Assembly (NCBI GenBank): GCA_003650185.1 | Contig: QMOF01000001.1 | Location: 1-33,489 of the forward strand | Source of the DNA: Chloroflexota bacterium | GTDB lineage: Bacteria > Chloroflexota > Dehalococcoidia > UBA2247 > RBG-13-53-26 | Length of the DNA: 33,489 bases | Reading direction: 5' to 3' | Shown here: positions 1 to 6,791 of the stretch, in pieces | Layout of the letters: each line of letters opens with the position of its first letter | Numbering within the stretch: the first letter of the stretch is position 1 | Notes under the pieces: generated by a model | What the model was told of the DNA's origin: nothing | The model's database searches: none | What the model saw: the letters and a program-made list of their open reading frames with translations, nothing else | Position numbers and translations under genes: made by a program

Positions 1-509
1 ACCTTGTCAAACGCATCTTCGCCGGGCACCCGCCACGGCGAGTGTCCAGAGACCTCTGTGTCAAGAGGCAGACCCTCGACGCTCGAATGTAATCTCACCT
101 CTGCGGGCCCGGCGCGTCCTGTCTTGGCCCGGTTGAACCAGAGGAGGTCTGCAGGCTGCCGAGCCACCAGCGGTGTTCTCTCGAACTTCCTTTGCACATG
201 GCCGACCATATTGCGGACCGGGGCCAGCAGGCGATCGGCCCACCCCACCCCACCAGCAGCCGGATACTGCGGTCTCCACACGGGCAGTCCTCGGAGCTGC
301 GGCTGGCGGGAGATAATCCCAATGCGCTGGGCAAGCTCCACGGCGAACCGGCTGCCGCGCCACACGACACGGGAGGCAAAGGCGCGGCCCACGTCCCTCC
401 AGCCCTGGACCTCTTGCCCTGTACCTGAGGAAGGCGTTTGGCTGCTGCGCTCGGGCTCCGGCCCCTCGGCCGGGCCTCCTTCCTGTCTGCCCTTCTTTCT
501 CCGAGCCAT
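1..509 (-). CDS. Hypothetical eCIS-cluster protein, partial (runs off the left edge)
   Basis: An open frame begins at an ATG at 509-507, six bases after the stop of the tube gene upstream, and stays open to base 1 (at least 169 residues, no stop). The first 35 residues are basic and then rich in Pro, Gly and Glu. A more regular part follows that contains WRDVGRAFASR and RGLPVWRPQYP. I do not recognise a family. In related injection clusters the slot after the second tube gene is often held by an uncharacterised protein that precedes the LysM, spike and baseplate genes, so a structural or assembly role is inferred from position only. No strong Shine-Dalgarno sequence is visible, so translational coupling to the tube gene is likely. 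Confidence 0.6.
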   Translation of the reverse strand, partial: MARRKKGRQEGGPAEGPEPERSSQTPSSGTGQEVQGWRDVGRAFASRVVWRGSRFAVELAQRIGIISRQPQLRGLPVWRPQYPAAGGVGWADRLLAPVRNMVGHVQRKFERTPLVARQPADLLWFNRAKTGRAGPAEVRLHSSVEGLPLDTEVSGHSPWRVPGEDAFDK

Positions 510-515
510 ATTGGC

Positions 516-959
516 CTACTGTTTTTCCAGAGTCATGCCTTCGTGGGTCAGCTCCAGCGTTTCAATGGAAACGCCGTTGTCGTCGACCTTGAAAGCCGGG
601 CCTACCCATTTCACCGGGTAGGCCCGGACCAGGTTCCATCTCCACGCCTCCGAACCGTCGTAGTAGTGGAGCACTATGGATACGTTCTTGCGCTTCTGCT
701 CGCCTTCGATGATGGACTGGAACCAGTCCCACAAATCGCTGCCTGCAGCATATCCCCGCTTCAACGTCACGTTAGAGTACTTGACCCTCCCCGGCAGCTT
801 GTGGATCTGGTCGTTCAGACCGCCTTCTTCATAAGAGAAGACCTCTCTCTCCACATCAAGGCCCGAGCACTCAGTGAACTGAGCGTGCGACATACCTTCT
901 ATTTCGACCGTGAACCGATAGTTCTGCAGGTAGTCGACAACCTCACCCGGATTAGCCAT
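516..959 (-). CDS. eCIS inner tube protein (T4 gp19-like), second copy
   Basis: A 147-residue protein of the phage T4 gp19-like tail tube family, whose members stack as hexameric rings to form the inner tube that the sheath drives outward. Family features visible are the N-terminal beta-strand region with YRFTVEIEG, the F/Y-T-E-C-S-G-L-D motif, the LPGRVKYSNVTLKRG segment and the C-terminal ELTHEGMTLE. The start is set at the ATG at 959, because GGGAG lies seven bases upstream of it. An ATG two codons earlier (965) has no spacing for a ribosome site. It is clearly paralogous to the tube gene at 1704-2147. Two tube paralogues, one probably at the baseplate end, are usual in these systems. About 200 bases upstream (960-1158) hold no convincing gene. 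Confidence 0.93.
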   Translation of the reverse strand: MANPGEVVDYLQNYRFTVEIEGMSHAQFTECSGLDVEREVFSYEEGGLNDQIHKLPGRVKYSNVTLKRGYAAGSDLWDWFQSIIEGEQKRKNVSIVLHYYDGSEAWRWNLVRAYPVKWVGPAFKVDDNGVSIETLELTHEGMTLEKQ

Positions 960-1158
960 CGTCATACTCCCATGCTAAACCCTGCAACGGAACTGCGCTC
1001 CGGCACCCCATGGCGCGTTCGCACACCAGCCATCGAACCCTGCAGGCCGCCTCCCGCGGCGCACGTCCGCCCACGACACGGCCTCTCACCCTATGCACGG
1101 CTGACCGCAAGACCATACCAGCAACCCCCGAGGCTGACGGCCCGAGCGCCCAAGCCAC

Positions 1159-1362
1159 CTACCCCTCGCTAAGCCTGCGGTTTATGCCACCGATCTCCTC
1201 GACCCACCGCTGTCTTTCCTGGTGCTCCATCTCCAGGATTTCCCGGCGCGGCCAGTGGAAATAGTAGGCGATGTAGGCTACCTCCTCGTACAGGCGGTCG
1301 AGGGGGTAGCCCTTTATGCCCCCCCCAGGCGGCCCATATCTACCTCGAAATTGTGCCCGCAC
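1159..1362 (-). CDS. DUF6760-like small eCIS protein, probably expressed by frameshift
   Basis: The conserved part is about 50 residues from GYPLDRLYEEVAYIAYY to the end, with YHFHW-like (here YFHWPR) and RQRWVEEI segments. I recognise it as the DUF6760-type protein found beside tube genes in injection clusters. Its exact role is unknown. The frame opens 49 bases inside the preceding tail-assembly gene, and its only upstream initiator is a GTG at 1362 with no Shine-Dalgarno sequence. The 13 residues before the conserved part are a shadow of the neighbour's coding sequence. A run of eight G (minus strand, 1326-1319) sits at the junction, and a -1 slip there joins the two frames into a 174-residue protein. 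Independent initiation, for example at the ATA next to the stop, is less likely. An assembly-chaperone function is an inference from phage precedent. Confidence 0.75.
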   Translation of the reverse strand: MRAQFRGRYGPPGGGIKGYPLDRLYEEVAYIAYYFHWPRREILEMEHQERQRWVEEIGGINRRLSEG

Positions 1363-1682
1363 TCAGGACAGGTAGTGGGAATCATGCTTGTCCCGTTCTC
1401 ATTGATCCGGCGATAGAACTCCTGAAGGTAGGCCAGGTCGGCCGAGAACAGGTTCTCGATCACCCCGGTATTGACATCCTTCAGGTTGCCAAGCTTGGTG
1501 ATCACTCTGGAGAGCAGGACGACCACCAGGTAAGCCTGGTTGGCCTTCACCCGCATGTCTTTCAGCGGGAATATCTCGTCGGCCGCCGTGGCCAGGCGCA
1601 TGACGCCGTGCTTGTGGAGGTTGCCCTCCTTGTCCACGTAGCCCCGTGGCAAGGTGAACTCGAATTCGGTCTGCAGAGTCAT
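1314..1682 (-). CDS. Tail-assembly-type protein of the eCIS
   Basis: A 122-residue protein with the pattern of the phage tail assembly chaperone-like family found between tube and tape or baseplate genes. It opens with a short beta segment (EFEFTLPRGY), continues with GVMRLATAADEI and KANQAYLVVVLLSRVITKLG, and has an acidic helix ending LAYLQEFYRRINE. It ends with one CPECGH zinc-knuckle-like motif. The start ATG at 1682 is preceded by GAGGTG at good spacing. The stop TAA (1316-1314) directly follows a run of eight G. The heptamer G-GGG-GGG in the reading frame is a textbook -1 slippery site, and the -1 frame continues into the DUF6760 gene. Phage lambda G/GT and P2 E/E' use the same trick in their tail assembly chaperones. 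Confidence 0.8.
   Translation of the reverse strand: MTLQTEFEFTLPRGYVDKEGNLHKHGVMRLATAADEIFPLKDMRVKANQAYLVVVLLSRVITKLGNLKDVNTGVIENLFSADLAYLQEFYRRINENGTSMIPTTCPECGHNFEVDMGRLGGA
1319..1326 (-). other. Candidate -1 programmed frameshift site (8-G run)
   Basis: On the minus strand the zero-frame codons are CTG GGG GGG GCA TAA. The heptamer G GGG GGG allows both tRNAs to slip back one base and still pair fully. Decoding then continues GGC ATA AAG GGC into the DUF6760 frame. The zero-frame stop follows one codon after the slip site. Only a weak short stem (GGG-CTA-CCC) is visible just downstream. A homopolymer error in the assembly would give the same picture and would instead mean one continuous gene. 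Confidence 0.55.
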
Positions 1683-1703
1683 CTGCTCACCTCAGTCACA
1701 CTC

Positions 1704-2147
1704 TTACTGCGACCGCACCATACCCTCGTGGACTATGGTGAGCTCCTCGATGCCGACTTCATTCGAGCTTGACGACAGAGTCGGACCAGAGATCTTCGTC
1801 GGCCAAGCATTCACGATGTCCCACCGCGCGATCTCCTGGTAGTTCCGGTCCATCATGACGATGGAGCAGTTGGTACGGGCAGAGCTCAGGTCACCCTGCT
1901 CCACCTCCTGACGCCACTCCCACATGTCCAGGTTCGCAGTTATGCCTCGCTTGAGCGTAATCGGGGACCACTTCAGCCGGCCGGGTATCTGCTTCACCAG
2001 TTCATGGCCGCTGTCATCCACCACCTTGTGCTCTATTACCTCGTGCTCCGAGCCCAGCCCAGAGACCTCTGTGAAATACCCATCCGCCTTACCCTCGATC
2101 TCAAGGCGGAAATTAAAGCCTACTAACGGGTCTTCGCCATTTGCCAT
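1704..2147 (-). CDS. eCIS inner tube protein (T4 gp19-like), first copy
   Basis: A 147-residue tube protein of the gp19-like family. It has the same architecture as the copy at 516-959: an FRLEIEG strand, FTEVSGL, then IPGRLKWSPITLKRG and the closing ELTIVHEGM. It lies 22 bases after the sheath stop. GGAGGTG lies about ten bases ahead of the ATG at 2147. Position directly behind the sheath gene suggests that this copy forms the bulk of the tube. Sheath followed by tube is the standard order in injection systems. Confidence 0.95.
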   Translation of the reverse strand: MANGEDPLVGFNFRLEIEGKADGYFTEVSGLGSEHEVIEHKVVDDSGHELVKQIPGRLKWSPITLKRGITANLDMWEWRQEVEQGDLSSARTNCSIVMMDRNYQEIARWDIVNAWPTKISGPTLSSSSNEVGIEELTIVHEGMVRSQ

Positions 2148-2169
2148 GGCTCATTCACCTCCTTTCAGT

Positions 2170-3723
2170 CTACTCCGCCACTGCGGAAGCGCCAGCCCAC
2201 TGGCTGATGCGGAAGATCACGAACTCCGCCGGCTTTACCGGGGCCATCCCGACCTCGATTATCACCTGTCCGGCGTCACGCACCTCAACCGTGTTCAGCT
2301 CCTCGTCGCATTTCACGTAGAAGGCTTCATCGGGGGTGTTGCCAAATAGTGCCCCATCACGCCACACTCTGGTGAGGAAGGCCTTGACATCCCGCCTGAT
2401 GCGCGCCCAGAGACGCGGGTCATTGGGCTCGAAGACCGTCCACTGAGTGCCCACCTCGATGGACTTCTCCACGAAGTTGAACAACCGGCGCACGTTGATG
2501 TAGCGCCAGGATGGGTCACTGGAGATGGTCCGGGCGCCCCAGACGCGAATGCCCCTGCCGGGGAAGGCACGGATGCAGTTTATCCCCACCGGATTGAGGG
2601 AGTCTTGCTCGCTCTTGGTGATCTGCGTTTCCAGTCCGATGCAGCCCTGCACCACCTCGTTGGCCGGGGCCTTGTGCACGCCGCGCTGGGTGTCGCTGCG
2701 CGCATAGATGCCAGCCATGTGGCCCGACGGCGGCACGAAGATGCCCTCACCGTTGCCAAGCGGGTTGGCTACCTTAATCCAGGGATAGTAGACCGCACCG
2801 TATTTGGAGTCGTACCCGGCCTCGTTGACGATCCAGTCCTTCACCTCCTGAGGGCTCTGGCCTGGCAGGCAGTCCAGTATGGCAAAACGGTCCCTCATGT
2901 TGGCGGCATGGTCCAGCATGGCTGTCTGGACGAGCTTGACGCCTTCTTTAGAGATGGCGCCCGCCTGGTAAGCGGCCATTACATCTGGACAGACCACCAT
3001 GGTAACGTCGTCGCACAGCTCAAGTCCGTTCACGCCAGAGCGCTCCTCGGCACTGCCCACGATCGCGGTGGGGCTGATTTCCCTCACCACGACTGCTTGC
3101 GTCGCAGCGGCCGTCAGAGGGTAGGTCCCCGGCGCAGGTGTCCGCTCGGCTATACTCAGTGTGGACTCCTTCTCCGCCACGCGAATCAGCTTGGACTCCC
3201 TGTTGACCACTTCTACTACGTTGCGGGCCCCTTTGCCCCTCCTGAAGGTCACGTTCTCGAAGGTCTCCTCCGCTTTGCTGCTGATTACCTTGAGGTTAAA
3301 CAGATCCTCCGGCACGTCCTCGCCCACGGGCCTACTGACCTCTACCTTGATCTCGCCTTCCTCCAGGGCGGTCACATTAAGAGTGGTGATCGATGGCTGC
3401 GCGCCGCTGGGCAGAGCTGCCTGGGCCACAGGCCGACTTTCCTCCGCCTCGCCCCCGCCACCGGGCAGCCGACTGACATAGCAGCTGCCACCGCCATTGT
3501 GGAAGTACCCGTAGACGGCATGAGCCAGGTAGCTGCCCGGCATGAACTCGCCAAAGGTCTGCACGAACTGGCCCCAGTTAGCGATAAACGTCGGATAGTT
3601 GACCGGTCCCTTTTGGGCAAAACCGATGAAGGCCGCCACGGAAGTGCCCGCACCTTCAATAGGTTTGGCTCCCTTGTCAACCTCTTCAACGTACACCCCG
3701 GGGGACAGATATTGAGGTGACAT
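2170..3723 (-). CDS. Contractile tail sheath protein
   Basis: A 517-residue sheath subunit, which polymerises around the inner tube and contracts to drive it into a target. Diagnostic features are the N-terminal SPGVYVEEVD with GTSVAAFIGFA shortly after, GSCYVSRL near residue 80, and the conserved C-terminal half with CLPGQSPQEV, SKYGAVYYPW, GHMAGIYAR and the WTVFEPND-RLWARI segment. It ends with PVKPAEFVIFRISQ. The middle part (about residues 90-215) is the variable surface insertion typical of the family. AAAGGAGG precedes the ATG. About 200 bases upstream (3724-3927) are non-coding as far as can be seen. Only one sheath gene is visible, so this is a single-sheath design. Confidence 0.97.
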   Translation of the reverse strand: MSPQYLSPGVYVEEVDKGAKPIEGAGTSVAAFIGFAQKGPVNYPTFIANWGQFVQTFGEFMPGSYLAHAVYGYFHNGGGSCYVSRLPGGGGEAEESRPVAQAALPSGAQPSITTLNVTALEEGEIKVEVSRPVGEDVPEDLFNLKVISSKAEETFENVTFRRGKGARNVVEVVNRESKLIRVAEKESTLSIAERTPAPGTYPLTAAATQAVVVREISPTAIVGSAEERSGVNGLELCDDVTMVVCPDVMAAYQAGAISKEGVKLVQTAMLDHAANMRDRFAILDCLPGQSPQEVKDWIVNEAGYDSKYGAVYYPWIKVANPLGNGEGIFVPPSGHMAGIYARSDTQRGVHKAPANEVVQGCIGLETQITKSEQDSLNPVGINCIRAFPGRGIRVWGARTISSDPSWRYINVRRLFNFVEKSIEVGTQWTVFEPNDPRLWARIRRDVKAFLTRVWRDGALFGNTPDEAFYVKCDEELNTVEVRDAGQVIIEVGMAPVKPAEFVIFRISQWAGASAVAE

Positions 3724-3927
3724 ACTAAGCCTCCTTTCAGTACCACTGTTGCACCGGGAACCTCAGCTATCGCTGGGAGTCCACCCGGCCCGCCCCGTTC
3801 CCGGCATGCTTCGGGACGCGTCCGGAATCTCCCTCTGAGCGTCTCACATCTTCGCACCCCCCTTTCTCAAGCCTCCGCCTGTCAGTCAGCCATCGACAAC
3901 AAACGGTATTCTTCCTTATCGGCGGGC

Positions 3928-4743
3928 TCAGATTTCAATATCGTAGCTCGGGCTGGGCACAGCAAGCTGCAACTCGCGCTTCTTCCTGCCCGGAGCCGAG
4001 ACTTCAACGGTATATGAGCCATAGACCAGCTTGCGGAAAGCGTATTTGCCCTCCTCGTCGCTCCTCGCCGTTTTCTGGAGCTCCTTGAGGAAGAGAGTGG
4101 CCTCGGCCACCACCTCTTCCGGTTTACCCCTGGCATGAACAACACCGCTTACCAGGACCGCCTGGTCAGCCGGTGCCTCGCCCTTCTGACTGAACTCCAG
4201 GACTGTGGTCTTCACCAGCGGCGACGTGAACTTCATGTCGATGTCCACCGGCACGGTGAGCACGTAGTTAATTGACGCCCTGAGCTGGTTCTCCAGTGCC
4301 CCCCAGAAATCAGCCGCGTTCATGTTGATCCCGTTCGGCTGAGCCGTAAAGGCAAGAACGGGGCATTGCGACTCCTTGAGTACCCCCTGGAGCAGGTCCG
4401 CAGGTAGCTCCTGGTAGCGGGACAGGGTGGCCAGGAGATGCCCCAGCAGGCGGTGCTGGTCAGCCGTGTCGTTGGTCCAAACAGTGACCAGGTAGGACAG
4501 ATCGATCCGAAGCGGTGGCTTCGCCATAACGGCACTGCCGCCGCTGCGCTTCATAATCCATTCGTTGTTGCGAAGCTGGTGGTTCTCGCGTATGTCATAG
4601 AGATAAAGGTTGACCGTGGGACGGGACACGGAAGCCGACCACTCCCTGTCCGGCATATCGAAGCTGATGTCAACCTCCGCCGGATCCAGAGGGACCTTCT
4701 GTATCAGTAACTGTTTCAGAGTCTCATCAACGTCATTGATCAC
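3928..4743 (-). CDS. DUF4255 (Pvc16/Afp16-type) terminator protein with C-terminal beta-sandwich
   Basis: A 271-residue protein. Residues 1-185 match the DUF4255 family, whose characterised members (Afp16, Pvc16) cap the distal end of the tube and set its length. Visible signs are the LKQLLIQKVPL start, VNLYLYDIRENHQLRNNEW, PPLRIDLSYLVTVWT and the LLGHLLATLSRY helix. From about residue 195 comes a carboxypeptidase-regulatory-like fold (TLFLKELQKTARSDEEGKYAF, then YGSYTVEVSAPG). Such a domain could protrude from the cap or bind carbohydrate or protein. This is inferred, not shown. The start is a GTG with GGGGGGTG about eight bases upstream. Confidence 0.9.
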   Translation of the reverse strand: MINDVDETLKQLLIQKVPLDPAEVDISFDMPDREWSASVSRPTVNLYLYDIRENHQLRNNEWIMKRSGGSAVMAKPPLRIDLSYLVTVWTNDTADQHRLLGHLLATLSRYQELPADLLQGVLKESQCPVLAFTAQPNGINMNAADFWGALENQLRASINYVLTVPVDIDMKFTSPLVKTTVLEFSQKGEAPADQAVLVSGVVHARGKPEEVVAEATLFLKELQKTARSDEEGKYAFRKLVYGSYTVEVSAPGRKKRELQLAVPSPSYDIEI

Positions 4744-4787
4744 GGTTCACACCCCCCGGACTCGATCAAGCCAGCCCGTGCCCAGCA

Positions 4788-5840
4788 TCACTTTCCTTCT
4801 CTGGTAGAAGTCCCTTTGCCAACCCCAAGCTCCGCTTCAATGCGCTTCAGCTTCGCAGCATACCTCTCCACGTCAGCCCTCAGCTTCATCACTTCTGCCG
4901 CCTTCTGCTTGGCAGCGTCCACGACCTCCTTCGGCGAGCTGGCAGACTCCAGTATCATTCCCACGGCCCCGGAATCTGCTGACGGTACAATTGACTTGTC
5001 CAGGGCATAAAGCGTGGCGTTTCTCAGCCTGATCTTTCTCAAGAGCGATCCCATGGCCGCCATGATCCTTATTCCATTCTTCACCGCGCCGGTGATGTCC
5101 ACCTTGCGCAGCAGACGCGGAATGAGGCCGATCACAGGCATGGTCAGCGGGAGTTCATATTTCTTGCAGAAGTCCGACACCGCGATCGGGTCAACCCCGG
5201 GGCCAGCGGCCTTGGCCAGACATGCCAGAGCCAACAGGTGGTGACGGTGCTCCAGGACCTTCCGGTGCAGTTCGCTCCACAGCCCTTCCATCATGGGCTT
5301 CAGTACCACCAGGTAGTAGAGTTTCTCCCCACCACCCTTCGAAACTTCGGTCTTGGCGCTGCCCCTGCCTTCCTCCGGCGCCAACAGGACCGCAGGGCTT
5401 GGCCGCAGGGCTGTCTCGGCCGAAGGCGAAAAGACGGCGAAGCTCCCCCCAACCTCGTATGCGGCGCTCTCTGAGTCGGCGTGCTCGTTGACCGTCTTTC
5501 CAGGAGCCTCGTCAGCTACCGCCACAGTCCGACCCCCCTCGTCCAGAGACTGTACGCGCCCCAGCAACCGTTGGACGTATGCGTTGCCGACCCGCTGCTG
5601 CAACTGGCTCACCATTTGGATCTTGCGGGTCTCGTTGGCAGGCTGGCGAAACCGAGCATCGGTCAACAAGGAGGCATACCTCTCGAACGAAAGCTCCGCT
5701 GCCGAGCCCTCACCGAGGGCATCAAGGAATAGCCGGTCAGCCAGTGCACTGGAGGCTCCCCCGCTTGGCCTGCGCGCTCCCCGTATTGCTCTACCTTTTT
5801 CGGCGGCGTCAGACCGCCCTTTCACCTTCGGCTGCCTCAT
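4788..5840 (-). CDS. Unknown eCIS-cluster protein sharing an N-terminal module with the DUF4157 protein
   Basis: A 350-residue protein from the ATG at 5840 (GGGAGG five bases upstream). A GTG six codons earlier is possible. Residues of about 50-95 contain FRQPAN followed by LQQRVGNAYVQRLL, almost the same as the N-terminal segment of the neighbouring DUF4157 protein. The rest is largely helical and is not recognised. It has a region around LKPMMEGLWSELHRKVLEHRHHLL, a moderately hydrophobic stretch (VIGLIPRLLRKVDITG through IRIMAAMGSLLRKIR) and a C-terminal coiled coil (KLRADVERYAAKLKRIEAEL). No signal peptide is evident. The position between the cap and DUF4157 genes and the shared module make it a candidate injected effector or tube-lumen cargo. 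That is inference. Confidence 0.7.
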   Translation of the reverse strand: MRQPKVKGRSDAAEKGRAIRGARRPSGGASSALADRLFLDALGEGSAAELSFERYASLLTDARFRQPANETRKIQMVSQLQQRVGNAYVQRLLGRVQSLDEGGRTVAVADEAPGKTVNEHADSESAAYEVGGSFAVFSPSAETALRPSPAVLLAPEEGRGSAKTEVSKGGGEKLYYLVVLKPMMEGLWSELHRKVLEHRHHLLALACLAKAAGPGVDPIAVSDFCKKYELPLTMPVIGLIPRLLRKVDITGAVKNGIRIMAAMGSLLRKIRLRNATLYALDKSIVPSADSGAVGMILESASSPKEVVDAAKQKAAEVMKLRADVERYAAKLKRIEAELGVGKGTSTREGK

Positions 5841-5903
5841 CGCCGCCTCCCTGTCCACTGTCTGTCAACATTGACGCACCCCCGGACACTCATTCCACCC
5901 AGC

Positions 5904-6776
5904 CTATCGCCTTGCGCGTCTTCTGCCGCGCCCTGATTTCCCACCGGAATTGCCCGACCCTTCGGCTTGTATCGTCTCGACGCGCCGCGCCACCCCACCC
6001 GCGGGGGTGGACGCCGACTGCTGCACCACGTGGGTCAGCTCATGCGCGATGAGCTTCTTGCCATCATCCGAGCCAGGCCGATATTCGCCCTCACGGAAAA
6101 AGATATCGCGCCCCGTGGTGAATGCTCTGGCGCTCAGTTGCCTTGCCAGGGCATTGGCCTCAGCATCAGCGTGGACCCGCACGCCGTTGAAATCGTGCCC
6201 ATAGACAGGCTCAAAGGAGGCACGCACGGACTCGGGCAACTGCTGCCCGCTGCCCCGGGCTGCTTCAATCCGGTTCTCGATGTCGCTGGACACCGCCATG
6301 TCCCGGCCGATGTCGGACTTCGCCTGTACCTCCTCCTCTTCTTCCTCCTGGCGCTGGACGGCCTTTGCCTGCACCAGCTCTTCCTCTTCTTCCGGCGCCT
6401 GGCGCTGCACCTGAGGGCTCGTCATCCGCGTGACCGCCTCGGCCACCCTGTCTGCCTCTTTCTCATAGGCGCTGTCCGGCGAACTGACGGTGAGCTTTGC
6501 CTGTGGAGACATGGAATCCAGCAGCCGCTGGACGTATGCATTTCCATAGCTCCGCTGCAGCCCGCTCAGCAATCTCGCCTTTTGTGCGGCATTGGCGGGG
6601 TGTGAGAGCCGGCCATCACCGAGCATGGCTGCATGTGCTTCCAGCGAGCGCGCTCCTGTCACATCTGCCTCGGGCGTGTCAACGGGGGCCTTCAGCTTCT
6701 CAGCCGCTGGGGTCAGTCTCTTCTTCACCCGCGATTTCTCTTCCGACTGGGCCTTCCTGACGTCATGCTCTGTCAT
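5904..6776 (-). CDS. DUF4157 protein (HExxH metalloprotease-like), eCIS-associated
   Basis: A 290-residue protein. Residues about 45-88 carry the module ending LQRSYGNAYVQRLL. Residues 127-153 form an acidic linker with two near-identical EEEE(E)xVQAK units. Residues of about 190-255 are the DUF4157 domain, with YGHDFNGVRVHAD, then FTTGRDIFFREGEY and HELTHVVQQ at 245-253. HELTH is an HExxH-type zinc site as in metalloproteases. DUF4157 is one of the commonest domains linked to eCIS, and proteolytic effector or processing roles are proposed for it. The C-terminus is a basic tail (GRGRRRARR). GGAGGTG precedes the ATG with ideal spacing. A secreted cargo toxin and a processing protease are both possible. 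Confidence 0.88.
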   Translation of the reverse strand: MTEHDVRKAQSEEKSRVKKRLTPAAEKLKAPVDTPEADVTGARSLEAHAAMLGDGRLSHPANAAQKARLLSGLQRSYGNAYVQRLLDSMSPQAKLTVSSPDSAYEKEADRVAEAVTRMTSPQVQRQAPEEEEELVQAKAVQRQEEEEEEVQAKSDIGRDMAVSSDIENRIEAARGSGQQLPESVRASFEPVYGHDFNGVRVHADAEANALARQLSARAFTTGRDIFFREGEYRPGSDDGKKLIAHELTHVVQQSASTPAGGVARRVETIQAEGSGNSGGKSGRGRRRARR

Positions 6777-6791
6777 CTGGACACCTCCGGT

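Noticed and set aside
952..1158. Minus-strand frame of 68 codons between the DUF6760 and tube genes
   Set aside because: Arg/Ala/Gly-rich translation, no family, and it overlaps the tube start. Treated as non-coding.
2605..3720. Long plus-strand open frame (371 codons) opposite the sheath gene
   Set aside because: It lies fully antisense to a clear sheath gene, its translation has no recognisable domain, and GC-rich codon use explains the openness.
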